A stretch of DNA of 64,000 nucleotides from UTCFX2 sp963788145 (GTDB lineage: Bacteria > Chloroflexota > Anaerolineae > Anaerolineales > UBA4823), in the NCBI GenBank assembly GCA_963788145.1, contig CAWBFQ010000002.1:310001-374000 (forward strand), written 5' to 3'. The position numbers and the translations under genes were made by a program. The notes under the pieces were generated by a model, which did not search any database, had not been told where the DNA came from, and was given only the letters and a program-made list of their open reading frames with translations. Shown one piece after another: positions 8,728-18,822 of this stretch (its first letter is position 1; each line of letters starts with the position of its first letter).

Positions 8728-11400
8728 TCAACTGGATTTGCGCCGGTGGTTTTCCACCGGAAGCTCATTCCCGCAAGCCTGGCAGAACTTCAAACCAGCT
8801 TCCACCGGCAGGCTGCAATTTGGGCATTGCCTGGCCGCGCCGCCCTGAACATCAGGCGGTTGCAAGCTCACGCTGCCACGCTGGATTTCGACCCGTCCGC
8901 CTTTTTGAGCGCCGCTCTCGATATTATCCCCGCCAACATATGTGCCCTGCACATAGGTTTGGGCGTGGATCACCACCGGCGAGCCGCTGCTGGGCGATTC
9001 TCCCTGCCGCCGCACTTCGACCGGTTGGCTCAATTTATCGCTAAAACTCTGCCCCTTGTTATCCTGCCAGAACCATTCAAGCACCAGCGCCACCGCTTCC
9101 CCGACACTGTCCTTCTTAGGGCGTAGAAAGAGCTTGATCTCCCTGACACTGTTCGGCGCCAGGTGTGGGACACGCACCAGGGTATTCGTCTCTTCAACCT
9201 CAAATCGCCCGGCAGCCGGCTGGATGCGAACATCATGGGCAACACCATAGCCAACATTCTTCACCATCAAGGTGAACATGTTAAACTCCATCTCACGAAA
9301 GGTGGATGAAGATCCTCCTTCCAGCAAAATGAGCGGCTGATGGTTGTATCGAATGGCTTGATAACGGCAGTAGTCATATTGATCTTCAAGCCCATGCTGG
9401 TAATATTGATTGGCGGCCAGTTGATACAGTCGGGCAATTGCCGGCTCGTCATGCGGGTTTCGCTGCTCAGCCTGCATCGCCGCCCGTTGATAGGCCTCGG
9501 CTGCTTTCAACGCTTGCCCCAATTGCGCCTGGGCTTCCGCCTCTTGCTGGAAGCGCCCCAGACCGCGAGCCAATTCGGCCAGACGCGGCAGGCTCCAGGT
9601 TTCGATGGAGGCCGCGTTCAGATGAATCAGCGCTTCAAGCTCCAGCTCTTTTTCACCAGCCTGCTGAAATAAGTCAACCGCCAGGCGAACCTCGCCCTCC
9701 TCGAGCGCCAACCGACCTGCCGAGACCGACTGACCTAGCTCGCGCAAAGTCTCGATTTTCTTCAAGTCATCCGGCATCCCTTCGATCAAGCGCTGGATGG
9801 CTACTGGGTCGTCCAGGCGGCGATAGACATTGATCGCTTCCAGGAACGAGCCGGAAATCTCATAATAATAGGCTGCCCTGGTGAGATCGCCAGCCGCTTC
9901 AAAGCGTCGGGCTGCTTCCAGATGATCGCCCAGCTCAATCAGAGTTAAGGCCTGGTTTGGAAGGTCGCTGGCCAATTCGAAATATTTCAGCGCCTGCGAA
10001 TGCAGGCCGACGGCGCGCCCCAATTCACCAGCCTCGGCGTACAGGTGAGCGTGATCGAGCAGGATCAGCGCTTTTAGCGGCTGCTGCAGGCGCTCGCGAT
10101 AAATCATTGCCGCCTGCTGAAAATCGCCGCACAACGCCAGAGAGGCGGCAGCCAATTCGTAATCGCCGCGCTCCAGGTATATTGTCGGGTCGCAGATCTG
10201 CTCTGGCGCTTCGGCGATCTGGATCGCCGAGACTCGCCCGCTCCAGGTTCCCACCAGCAGCATACCATTCGCCGGGGTCAACTCCATCCGGGGCGGCTCT
10301 TCCTCACCGCCAATCATGGACTGCCAGTGCAGACGGCCATCCTGCGGGTCGCAGGCTAACAGGCTGCCATCGTCACAGCCGAGTAAGAGAATCCCCTCCG
10401 TCAGCAGCGGGGTCAGACGCGGGCGGGCATCGGCAGGTAATTCGCAGCGCCAGATCTCTTCACCCGTCTCGGGCTGCAGGGCAAGCAGTAAGTAATGCCC
10501 GGGTTGGTCGTCGCCGCCTGGACCGCGGACGGTGATGAAAAAGCGCCCCAGACCGCCGATCGGCGCCGCGTACAGGCGGGGGTATTCATTCTTCCATAAA
10601 CGCTCCCCGCTGGCCAAATCCAGCCCTACCACCTGCGAGCGGCCGTCATAGATCAGCACGCTATCCTCCACCCAGGCTGGCGGCGCAGCCAACAACCCGG
10701 CTGTGGGCGTATGCCAGCGCAGCGCGCCATCCGCCAGGTCAAGTGCGAACAGTTCGCTCTGGCCAAGCATGGCACGCCCATCACTGATTATCACCGTCCG
10801 TCCGGCAATCAGCGGCGCCTGCGACCACCAGGCCTGAACCGGATAGCGCCAGACTTCCGTATTCGGAGCGGCCCGCGTTAACGCGATCACAGTTCCGCCC
10901 GAATCGCGCAGCAGGATGAGCTCTGCGCTCAAAGCCGGGCTGCTGACCATATGTCCCTCGGCCTGCCAGAGCGTTTCGAGATCCCCAGAAAGCGGGTCCA
11001 GCCTAACCAGGCGGCCCGGGCCCGGGTTCTGATCGATCGAGCGCTCATCCGAGATCGCAGCCAGCAGGCGGCGGGAGGACTCTGAACCCGGCGTGTTTTC
11101 GACGAACAAAGCCCGCAACGCCTGCCCGGCATCCAGCGCCACGCGCCAGCGCGCCCGCCCATCGCTGAGATTCAAACCGATCAGTTCGCCATTATTAAGT
11201 GGAAAAACTGCAACCCCCTGGGCGATCGCCGGACGGGCAAAAACACCCCGGCCTGGCCCGCCCAAACCAGCCCCCAGGTTGAGCGGCCCCCAGGCTAATT
11301 CGCCCAACGTGCGCTCGGGCGGGCGCTGCCAGCCGCACTGCGGGCAAACATTGGCGGAGAGTACCAGATGGTTGGATGGACAGAAGATCGCATAGGTCAT
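8728..11400 (-). CDS. PQQ-type beta-propeller, TPR and zinc-ribbon protein
   Basis: 890 residues. A short N-terminal metal site (C7, H11, C19, C22) leads into a PQQ-like beta-propeller (about 40-400) with repeated blades of the LVRLDPLSGDLETLW kind. A TPR-like helical array (about 420-680) and an Ig-like beta domain (about 700-800) follow, and the protein ends in a zinc ribbon (CPNC then CQAC). There is no signal peptide or TM segment, so it is probably cytoplasmic and a scaffold for protein contacts rather than a quinoprotein enzyme. A second, shorter relative is at 25735-27771. A 5' scrap of a third copy lies at 12958-13030 and shows that this gene family has been duplicated next to kinases. 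Confidence 0.75.
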   Translation of the reverse strand: MTYAIFCPSNHLVLSANVCPQCGWQRPPERTLGELAWGPLNLGAGLGGPGRGVFARPAIAQGVAVFPLNNGELIGLNLSDGRARWRVALDAGQALRALFVENTPGSESSRRLLAAISDERSIDQNPGPGRLVRLDPLSGDLETLWQAEGHMVSSPALSAELILLRDSGGTVIALTRAAPNTEVWRYPVQAWWSQAPLIAGRTVIISDGRAMLGQSELFALDLADGALRWHTPTAGLLAAPPAWVEDSVLIYDGRSQVVGLDLASGERLWKNEYPRLYAAPIGGLGRFFITVRGPGGDDQPGHYLLLALQPETGEEIWRCELPADARPRLTPLLTEGILLLGCDDGSLLACDPQDGRLHWQSMIGGEEEPPRMELTPANGMLLVGTWSGRVSAIQIAEAPEQICDPTIYLERGDYELAAASLALCGDFQQAAMIYRERLQQPLKALILLDHAHLYAEAGELGRAVGLHSQALKYFELASDLPNQALTLIELGDHLEAARRFEAAGDLTRAAYYYEISGSFLEAINVYRRLDDPVAIQRLIEGMPDDLKKIETLRELGQSVSAGRLALEEGEVRLAVDLFQQAGEKELELEALIHLNAASIETWSLPRLAELARGLGRFQQEAEAQAQLGQALKAAEAYQRAAMQAEQRNPHDEPAIARLYQLAANQYYQHGLEDQYDYCRYQAIRYNHQPLILLEGGSSSTFREMEFNMFTLMVKNVGYGVAHDVRIQPAAGRFEVEETNTLVRVPHLAPNSVREIKLFLRPKKDSVGEAVALVLEWFWQDNKGQSFSDKLSQPVEVRRQGESPSSGSPVVIHAQTYVQGTYVGGDNIESGAQKGGRVEIQRGSVSLQPPDVQGGAARQCPNCSLPVEAGLKFCQACGNELPVENHRRKSS

Positions 11401-11574
11401 CGTATTTCTTTCATTTTCAGGTCAAACGGAATCGTCTTTTTTCGCCGGTTTAGCAGCTCAATGGGGATCACGATCAACCAGGCAAGGAAAACCAAGGAGA
11501 CAGAAAGACGCCGCTGAATTCAGGGGCAATCCAAATAATCATAGTTGTAATCACACCATTTTTCAATCCAGGCC

Positions 11575-12803
11575 TCATTCGGGAGCCCGTAGATAGAAAA
11601 TCAGGGAGAGGAGCATAGATACCAAGGTGACGCCAATCATCACAGGCAACAAACAACCAGTTTGAGCCGGGCGCGCAGCAGAAGGTGGCATTTCGGGCTG
11701 CGCACCGGATTTCTCTCCTGCCGATTGAGCCGCCGGGAGCCAGCTTTCTTGCTCACGCAGTTTTCCAAGCTCTTCCTGCGCCATGCTGCGTTGGTGATCT
11801 AATCGCCCATACTCATCCCACACCACAGAGCGCCGGCGCGCCTCAGCCAGCAGCTCCTCAGACTGACCCGTCTTGCCCTGCAAAGCGACCTGCTCCAATA
11901 GCTGAATGGCCTCCGGAAAGCGCCGCGCATCCATCTGGGATCTAGCCTGCGATAGCAGCGCAGAAGCTTGAGCCTGGGAGAATTGCTCGCTGATCTGTTT
12001 GAGCGCAGATATGAACACCTGGGCGGATGGGTAACGTTGGTCAGGGGATTTCGCCAGCGCTTTCAATAAGACTGCTGCCAGATCCGCCGGGATAGCCGGG
12101 TTCAGGCTGCGCGGGTCGGGCGGCGGCTGGCTGACATGCCCATTCTGGACTTCATACGGCGTGTTGGCCTGAAATGGCACTCTGCCGGTGCACATCTGAT
12201 AGGCGATCACACCGAATGAATATAGGTCAACTGCCGGGCTGGCTGGTCGGCCCAGGATTTGTTCTGGCGCCATGTATTCCGCGGTCCCCAGAACCGTGCC
12301 GGTAGTGGTTGTACCCTGCTCAATGGTGGATTTGACCAGCCCAAAATCGGTGATCACCGGCTTGCCCTCCGCCGAGAACAGGATGTTGGACGGTTTGATA
12401 TCCCGATGCACCATCTGGCGTGAATGGGCATAATCCAGCGCATCCGCAATCGGCTGGAGCAGTTCCACCACCTGCGCAGAGCGGGAGCGGTTTGCCCGGC
12501 TCAAGGATCGTTCTTTAGCGATACGCCCGGCAGGTCGTCCATCACCAGGTAGTAGCGCCCATCCTGCTCGCCCACCTCGATCACGGTGACGATGTTGGGA
12601 TGGCGCAGCGAGGCCGCCAGTCGCGCCTCCCGCCGGAATCGCTCGACGAAATCCGGGGCGGAAGCCAGGTCGGCGCGCAGCACCTTGATCGCCACATCCC
12701 GCTCCAGCAGCGGGTCACGGGCGCGGTAGACCACACCAAAGCCGCCCTCGCCGATTTTTTCGAGCAGTTGATATTTGCCAAGAGTTTGCATCTTATCGGA
12801 CAT
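11575..12803 (-). pseudogene. Ser/Thr kinase with C-terminal TM anchor, two indels
   Basis: ATG at 12803 (RBS GAGGTG) starts MSDKMQTLGKYQLLEKIGEG, the same as the intact kinase at 17109-18503. The frame breaks at 12510-12520, after MDDLPGVSLKN, and resumes in another frame from about 12465 to the stop at 11575. Comparison with the intact paralogue indicates two extra bases, one after AAGAAC and one in CTCTGCG. The second part has HRDIKPSN, DFGL, a helical TPR-like tail and a C-terminal TM (VMIGVTLVSMLLSLIFYL). Domain order matches the 464-residue paralogue. Probably inactive as written. Confidence 0.75.
12529..12803. repeat. Direct repeat of kinase 5' end, partner 18229-18503
   Basis: The first 275 bases of the two TM-anchored kinases are nearly identical at an exact offset of 5700. 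The shared RBS and start region continue slightly beyond the ATG. Homology drops after the MDDLPG codons. Confidence 0.85.
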
Positions 12804-12814
12804 TGCTTTCACCT

Positions 12815-12957
12815 CTATATCATTGAACCACTGAGAGAACAGAATGACGCACTGAAATCCCAGATAATCTTCACAAACGTCCGATGGATCCCAATCACGA
12901 TAAGCCATGCGAAGATAGAAAATATCAGGCGACCATGAGCCGCCCCGCACCTGCGCG
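12815..12957 (-). pseudogene. 3' fragment of an FGE-fold domain
   Basis: Only the last 35 or so codons of an FGE domain survive: VRGGSWSPDIFYLRMAYR, then a tail ending LGFQCV. The reading frame has no stop after it and runs straight into the next kinase start. The residues between GGSW and LGF fall where DGR-diversified residues occur in the intact copies. Its 5' edge is a sharp junction with a PQQ-protein 5' fragment, so it is a recombination scar. Confidence 0.65.
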
Positions 12958-13030
12958 CCAGCCGCACTGCGGGCATACCCCCGCAGAAAGCACCAGGTGA
13001 TTGGATGGGCAGAAGCTTCGGGTAAGTCAT
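12958..13030 (-). pseudogene. 5' fragment of a PQQ-propeller gene
   Basis: Starting from the ATG at 13030, the DNA parallels the first 24 codons of the 8728-11400 gene (which begins MTYAIFCPSNHLVL). It reaches the CPQCGW motif with one indel, then switches to FGE sequence near 12957. The ATG overlaps the TGA of the WD40 fragment before it (ATGA), so the lost full gene was translationally coupled to a kinase-WD40 gene. Confidence 0.6.
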
Positions 13031-13146
13031 GGAATCACCGCCCACACCCAGATCCGGCGGTCATCTCCAGCGGAAACCAGATAAGTTCCATCCGGGCTGA
13101 AAGCCAGCGCTCGGATAGGGCCGGATGGACCGGTCAGAGTCTGAAT
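13027..13146 (-). pseudogene. Terminal WD40 repeat fragment
   Basis: One frame encodes a single well-formed WD40 repeat (GPIRALAFSPDGTYLVSAGD, then DRRIWVW) and stops at TGA 13027-13029. Its earlier blades are at 13790-14421, separated by an FGE fragment. It is the last blade of a propeller whose coding region was split. Confidence 0.65.
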
Positions 13147-13775
13147 TTACGGGCGGAGACGAAAACCGAGATGATAATGCTGATCTAGAGGCGGGTGCCT
13201 GGGTTCCCGTTGGGCGAGAGAAAGCAGAACGCAGCGTTATGCCTTCAAATGGCATCATAATTAGACCAAGGAGCCTCCACATTGCCGCACCACCGAGTTT
13301 TTCGCCTACTCTTAGGGCCGGCCGGGTTGTTTCTTAGCGAGCTTTGGTAATAATTCTCACCATACCTATCCGCCACCCACTCCCACACGTTGCCGGCCAT
13401 GTCCGCGCAGCCATACGGGCTGTCGCCGTGCGGGCTGAATTTTCCGACCGGCGTGGTCCCTTCATAACGCTTATCGAAATTCGCGAGCAAGGCGTCCGGC
13501 GGGTCATCTCCCCACGGGTAGCTACGCTGATCCGTCCCGCCGCGCCGCCTTTTCCCATTCGGCCTCGGTCGGCAGGCGGATCTTCTGCTTGCTGTGGATA
13601 CTGACCCATCTGCAAAAATCCAGCCCGTCCTGCCAGTTCACATTCACCGCCGGGTGCTGCTCCTTACCCTTCTCAAAGCTCCATTTTTTTAGCAAGCCGC
13701 TCTTTTTGACAAATAGCTGAAATTGCTGGTTGGTGACCGGGTACTTGCCGATCCAGCATTCGCCCATCCCGGCTA
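13147..13775 (-). pseudogene. FGE-fold fragment inserted in a WD40 coding region
   Basis: This carries the FGE core: CWIGKYPVTNQQFQLFV near 13750, RLPTEAEWEKAARR near 13550, DMAGNVWEWVADRYGENYY near 13380 and a terminal LGFRLRP at 13147-13170. At least two frameshifts (near 13525 and 13270) separate them. The usual FGE beginning (PAGEFWMGS) is missing. WD40 repeats flank it on both sides, so this cassette replaced or interrupted part of a propeller. The region between GGS and LGF lies where variable residues sit in the DGR target. Confidence 0.65.
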
Positions 13776-13789
13776 AAAGCCAGGCTTCG

Positions 13790-14421
13790 CTGCTTCCAAT
13801 GACCTTCAGGGTGAATAAAACCTTTGCGTTGCCAGACCCCACAGAATCACATTACCATCGCCGCCAGCAGACGCAAGAGATTTTCCGCCAGGATGAAACG
13901 CTACTGCCAGCACGCAGATCCATGAGCCGCCTACGAATCCAGCTTGTCGCCATTTCAGGATTCCAAATTGTGACCAAATTATCTTCACTGGATGATGCCA
14001 GCAATTGATCATCGGGACTAAAAACAATGCTGGTATGCCTCGATCCGGTCTCAGCATACCAAACCTGGCGCGCCAATTCGTTATCAAAAAGATAGACTCC
14101 ATTGTCTGCTGCGACCGCCAGACTCTTTCGATCCGATGACCAGACGATTGCGTTGATCGTACCTTTGCCCCAGCGAGCCAAAAGCCCCACCTTTCCAACA
14201 TTTTGGATTTTTATTGGAGCCAGGGTAGGGGCTGGCGTGGACGTATCCGTCGGGGGCATCGTTGGCGTTATAGTAATTGCTGGTGGGGGTTTTGGCGTTT
14301 GGGTGGAGGTTTTCGTTGGTGCGGCTTCAGCGGCAACAACGGTAGTTGAGACCACTGAAGAAGGAGAGGCAATAGCAACCGGTTGGTCAGCGGTCGGTTG
14401 CGCCTCGCCGGGATTGGTCAA
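13790..14421 (-). pseudogene. Linker and WD40 repeats of a kinase-TM-WD40 gene
   Basis: From about 14421 a Thr/Pro-rich linker is followed by WD40 blades (TINAIVWSSDRKSLAVAADN; TSIVFSPDDQLLASSSEDN with VTIWNPE). A further blade continues in the next frame (VLAVAFHPGGKSLASAGGDG, then NVILW). One frameshift lies near 13950. A hydrophobic stretch just upstream (14430-14490, interrupted by TGA) is the likely TM segment that joined it to the kinase at 14500-15414. Confidence 0.65.
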
Positions 14422-14499
14422 TCACCAGATAATCACAAAAGCTACTACTGTACTTGCGCCAAAGCAGCCATAACGCATTCTTCGGCGGGCGATTCGATC

Positions 14500-15414
14500 C
14501 GATTTAGTTGCAACATCAACCTTTGATTGCGAAGACGTTCCGCCAATCGCTACGATCAATTCCTGGGCGCTGCCATATCGACCATCCGGTTTTTTTGTCA
14601 AAGCCTTTTGCAGAGCAGCCAGATCGATGCGGGCAATTCCGGGTTGAGCTGGCGCACATCCGGCGGCGGTTGGTGGACGTGCCCGGTTTGGATTTCGAAG
14701 GGCGTTTTCCCTTGAAACGGGACTTGCCGGTCAGCATCTCGACCAGCAACACAGGCCAAGGCGTACTGATCAGCCGCCGGCGTGAACGGCTTGCCCTTCA
14801 ATACTTCTGGCGGGATATACTGCGGCGTACCCAGGATCGCGCCAGCGCGCGTCGCAAAACCGCTGCTCGGTCCAGCGCCCGCACCAGTCCGAAATCGGTC
14901 AGACACCAGCCCTGCTCATCCCTGATCAACATGATGTTTTGCGGCTTGATATCCTGGTGCACCGACCCCCTGGCGTGGGCGAAATCCAGCGCTGAGGCGA
15001 TCGGCTGGACGATGCTCAGCGCCTCCGCGCGGGGCAATCCCCCGCGCTGCTCAGGATCAGTTGATCCAGCGATACTCCCTCCACATAACGCATCGCCATG
15101 AAGTAGCGCCCATCCGCCTCGCCCAGGTCCATCACGGTCGCAATCGGGAGGGGATGGAACCGCCAGGCTGGCTCGTGCTCTGGAACGCTCTGCACGAAAC
15201 GGGCGAAGAGGTCGCGTACACCTTGATCGCCATCCGCCAGCAGCGCCGGTTTGAGCACCTTCAGACCCGCCAGCCGTTCGGCGCAAGACCTTATCGAGCG
15301 TCGCTTTCGATAGAGCCTCGGCGTACGGACTTCCACCGCCAAGAACGCGATTCGAACCCTGGTAGCGGCCAAGCGTCCCACTGGAAAAATGACTAGCGAT
15401 TACTTTTGTTCCAT
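14500..15414 (-). pseudogene. Ser/Thr kinase remnant of the kinase-WD40 gene
   Basis: Kinase motifs are scattered over three frames: LGRYQ near 15370, LKVLKPALLADG near 15240, GEADGRYFMAMRYVEGVSLD near 15090, HQDIKPQN near 14950, DFGLVRALD near 14890, GTPQYIPPEV near 14820 and a C-lobe end (KKPDGRYGSAQELIVAIGG) near 14570. The ATG at 15414 meets an in-frame TAA at codon 5. The catalytic HRD has become HQD. At least five indels are needed to restore the frame. It resembles the kinase at 15453-17102. Confidence 0.75.
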
Positions 15415-15452
15415 GTCCTTCACCTTTCGTGCTTTCATCTGCCTTCAGCGCT

Positions 15453-17102
15453 TTAGAGATTCAACTGGCGATCAAGGCGCAGCGGAAAGCCGTAGTAGAT
15501 GATGTAGCGGATGACCGGGTCGAGCCGGTTGGCGGTAAACGGATCCCTGGTTGCCGCCGCTCTCAAGGAGCGACCCGCCGCCCGCGGTACTCGCCTTTCG
15601 CCGGGCATGGTCAAATTGCCTCCCATCCGCCGCCGTGTACGGATACGGACCGTACAGGCTGCTGACCCACTCCCAAACGTTGCCGCACATATCGGCGCAG
15701 CCATACGAACTATCGCCTCGTGGGACTGAAATGGCCCACCGGGGTGACACCCGGGAAGAATTTATTGGTGTTGGCCAAGGTTTTTATCGGGTGGTTGGTC
15801 GCCCCATGGGTAGCTGCGCTTGTCCGTCCCACGGGCAGCTTTCTCCCATTCGGCCTTCGTCGGCAGCCGGACGGCCGCCCGCTGACCTGGCTCGCCCATT
15901 GACAGAAACGCAATGGCGTCATGCCAGTTCAGGTTAACCGCCGGGTGCTGCTCTTGGCCGCGCTCAAAGTTCCATCCTTTTGGTTGGCCGCTCTTTTGGA
16001 CAAATAGCTGAAATTGCTGGTTGGTGACCGGGTACTTGCCGATCCAATATTCGTCCAGGTAGACTTGATGGAGCGGTTTTTCATCATCAAATGCTTCGGC
16101 ATCCTCTTCGTCAGACCCCATCCAGAACTCGCCGGCCGGGACGCGCACGAAGACCATCTCCACCCCCGGCGCCAGCGTGATCGTCATTTCATTCTTTTGG
16201 ATTTCAACCACTGGCGACCGAGCGCTCTCGACCTGCACCGGCGCAGCGATTCCCGCCTGTTCAACCGCTTCGATCTGAGCCGCCGGGCGCAGCGCGGCGA
16301 TCAACTCGCCGCAAGTCGCAAAACGCTCTGCTGGCTCTTGCGCCAGCGCCTTCTTCAGTGCGCCCTCCAGCCCCGCCGGCGCGCCTCCCAGGAAGCTCGG
16401 CGGCAATTCGGGTGGGCTGGCGTGGGCTGCCATGATCGCCCAGGGCGTCGGGCCGTCGAAGAGCGCCCTGCCGCTCAACATCTCCACCAGCACACAGGCC
16501 AACGCGTACTGATCAGCCGACGGCGTGACTGGCTTACCCTTCCACACCTCCGGCGGGATATACTGGGGCGTGCCCAGGATCGCTCCGGTGCGCGTGCCAA
16601 CCCCGCTGCTCTCCAGCGCCCGCACCAGCCCGAAATCGGTCAGCACCGCCCCCTCCTCCTGGCTAATCAGGATATTCTGCGGCTTGACATCCCGGTGCAC
16701 CAACCCCCTGGCATGGGCGAAATCCAGCGCTGAGGCGATCTGTTCGACGATCCGCACAATCTGCGCCCAGGGCAGCGTTCCCTGCCGGGCGATTACTTTA
16801 TCCAACGAGGCCCCGTCCACATAACGCATCGCCATGAAATAGCGCCCATCCGCCTCGCCCAGGTCCAGCACGGTCGCAATCGAGGGGTGGAACAGGCTGG
16901 CCGCGCTCTGAGCCTCCTGCACAAAGCGGGCAAAGGCCTCCTCGTCCGCCAGCAGCGCCGGTTTGAGCACCTTCAGCGCCACCTTGCGGTTAAGGACGGC
17001 ATCTGTGGCCAGATAGACCTCGGCGTAGGCTCCGCCGCCAAGAAGCGATTCGATTTTGTAGCGCCCAAGGTGGTGTTGGAGATGACCCATTTGCTGATCC
17101 AT
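15453..17102 (-). pseudogene. Ser/Thr kinase fused to FGE-fold domain, C-terminal frameshifts
   Basis: The ORF from 17102 (446 residues, to 15762) has a clean kinase (GGGAYAEVYLA loop, HRDVKPQN, DFGL). It leads without a clear TM segment into an FGE domain (VFVRVPAGEFWMGS, YWIGKYPVTNQQF). Two compensating indels lie around 15870-15920. A further one near 15765 puts the rest (GDSSYGCADMCGNVWEW, then a VR-like tail ending at TAA 15453) out of frame. ATG 17102 lies 6 bases after the stop of the kinase upstream and is preceded by AAGG. The FGE part lacks the cysteine pair of true formylglycine enzymes. Confidence 0.75.
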
Positions 17103-17108
17103 ATTGAT

Positions 17109-18503
17109 TTACCTTAGTTGGAATTCATCCCGCTGACAATAATTATAATAATCGATAATAACTATTCCGACAACCCAGAGAATGCCCTGGTTATCACGGA
17201 TCCATTCCTTAATTGTTGCGAAAAAACCACTCCGAGAGTCTCCTGCAGGATAACGATACGGCTGTTTCGGTAAGCCTTTGTCTTCTTTGGTTTGCCATTG
17301 ATATCGCTCAGCCATGGGTCTTTCCCGGGAGAAGGCTGGCTCGAAAAATTCTGGCCGGGTCGCTTTGGATTCAGATGGCTGATTGGAGGCATGCAATGGA
17401 GGCTGTCTTTCAAAAGAATTCGAGAAGGTGTTGGCTGACAACCAGCTTTCTTCTTCTAGAAGTGCCTTTATTCTCCTGTCTATCGTTTCATATTCCAATT
17501 TCATCCCCTGATATTCTTCAGTGACAGATTTCCTTCTTCGGCATTCTTCAAGCATAGTCTCAATCTCTTCAGACAATTGAATTGTCTGAGCTTGTTCGAA
17601 TTTTTCAATTGCCTGATCGAATTCACGCCGCTTCATGAAGTTCTTTCCTTCCATAACCCATTGCTGCAATTGTTGCTGCGTGAGGCGATTTGCAATCTTA
17701 TCCAATTCCTTAAGAAATTGGCGGAGTGTCGCAAACCGTTCTTCAGGTTTCTTCGAGAGGATTTTCTTCAAAGCCGAAACAATTTCCTCGGGTAACCCTG
17801 GATTGAATTCGCGCGGATCCGGTGGTTCCCGTTGGACATGACCGGTTTGGATTTCAAAAGGCGTATTTCCCCGAAAAGGGACTTGACCAGCAAGCATTTG
17901 GTAGGCCACCACGCCAAAGGCATAACGATCGACCGCTGCGGTGATCTCCATACCCTGAATTTGTTCTGGCGCCATGTAATCGGCTGTGCCCATCACGGTA
18001 CCGGTCGTTGTCAGGCCATCTTGAGCGGTGGATTTAACCAGCCCAAAATCGGTGATCACCGGTTCGCCATCGGAAGAAAATAGTATGTTTGTCGGTTTAA
18101 TATCTCGGTGGACAACATGGCGGACGTGGGCATAATCCAGGGCTTCAGCCAGCGGCTGGAGAAGCTCAACCACTCTGCTGATGGCGAGTGGTTTCCCCGG
18201 TTCCAGGACATTCTGCAATGTCCCACCCGGCAGGTCGTCCATCACCAGGTAATAGCGCCCGTCCTGCTCGCCCACCTCGATCACGGTGACAATATTAGGA
18301 TGTCGCAGCGATGCTGCCAGGCGGGCCTCACGCCGGAAGCGCTCAACGAAATCCGGGGCGGAAGCCAGGTCGGCGCGCAGCACCTTGATCGCCACTTCCC
18401 GCTCCAGCAGCGGGTCACGGGCGCGGTACACCACCCCAAAGCCGCCCTCGCCGATCTTTTCAAGCAGTTGATATTTGCCAAGAGTTTGCATCTTATCGGA
18501 CAT
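17109..18503 (-). CDS. Ser/Thr protein kinase with C-terminal TM anchor
   Basis: The intact product has 464 residues. ATG 18503 follows AAGAGGTG at good spacing; a GTG nine bases earlier is also in frame but less likely. The kinase domain (about 10-270) has GEGGFGVVY, VAIK, HRDIKPTN, DFGL and APEQ. A helical TPR-like region (about 280-370) follows, then a linker and one C-terminal TM (about 440-458). It is the only kinase of this subfamily here without frameshifts. It shares its first 275 bases with the broken copy at 11575-12803. The next gene starts 6 bases after its stop. Confidence 0.85.
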   Translation of the reverse strand: MSDKMQTLGKYQLLEKIGEGGFGVVYRARDPLLEREVAIKVLRADLASAPDFVERFRREARLAASLRHPNIVTVIEVGEQDGRYYLVMDDLPGGTLQNVLEPGKPLAISRVVELLQPLAEALDYAHVRHVVHRDIKPTNILFSSDGEPVITDFGLVKSTAQDGLTTTGTVMGTADYMAPEQIQGMEITAAVDRYAFGVVAYQMLAGQVPFRGNTPFEIQTGHVQREPPDPREFNPGLPEEIVSALKKILSKKPEERFATLRQFLKELDKIANRLTQQQLQQWVMEGKNFMKRREFDQAIEKFEQAQTIQLSEEIETMLEECRRRKSVTEEYQGMKLEYETIDRRIKALLEEESWLSANTFSNSFERQPPLHASNQPSESKATRPEFFEPAFSRERPMAERYQWQTKEDKGLPKQPYRYPAGDSRSGFFATIKEWIRDNQGILWVVGIVIIDYYNYCQRDEFQLR

Positions 18504-18519
18504 ATCTTTCACCTCTTAA

Positions 18520-18756
18520 TCGTTGAAGCACTGAGACACTGAACAGAACTGAACCCACTGAAAAAACCTTGCCTCAGCGACCATGTTCTTTTCACTGTCT
18601 TCATCTTTTTTCACTGTCTTCATCTTCCTTCAGTTTCTCAGTGGTTCTCATCTTTTTTCAGTGACTTCATGTCTTTTCAGTGTCTCAGTGTTTCACTGTC
18701 TTCATCTTCCTTCAGCGCCTCAGTGATTCTCCTTCTTTCAGTGGTTCCACCTCTAA
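18520..18756. repeat. Intergenic ACTGA-type repeats
   Basis: The spacer upstream of the 17109-18503 kinase (18504-18822) has no gene. It is filled with degenerate copies of CACTGA and its complement TCAGTG, alternating with TTTTC and CTTCATC strings. The same repeat type occurs as a regular tandem array at 28583-28918 and as a single unit at 33018-33107. Confidence 0.7.
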
Positions 18757-18822
18757 GGGACTTTGCCCCCAGACCCTCGCAGAGTCAGAGTGTCAGAGTC
18801 CAGAGTTCCAGAGTTCCAGAGT

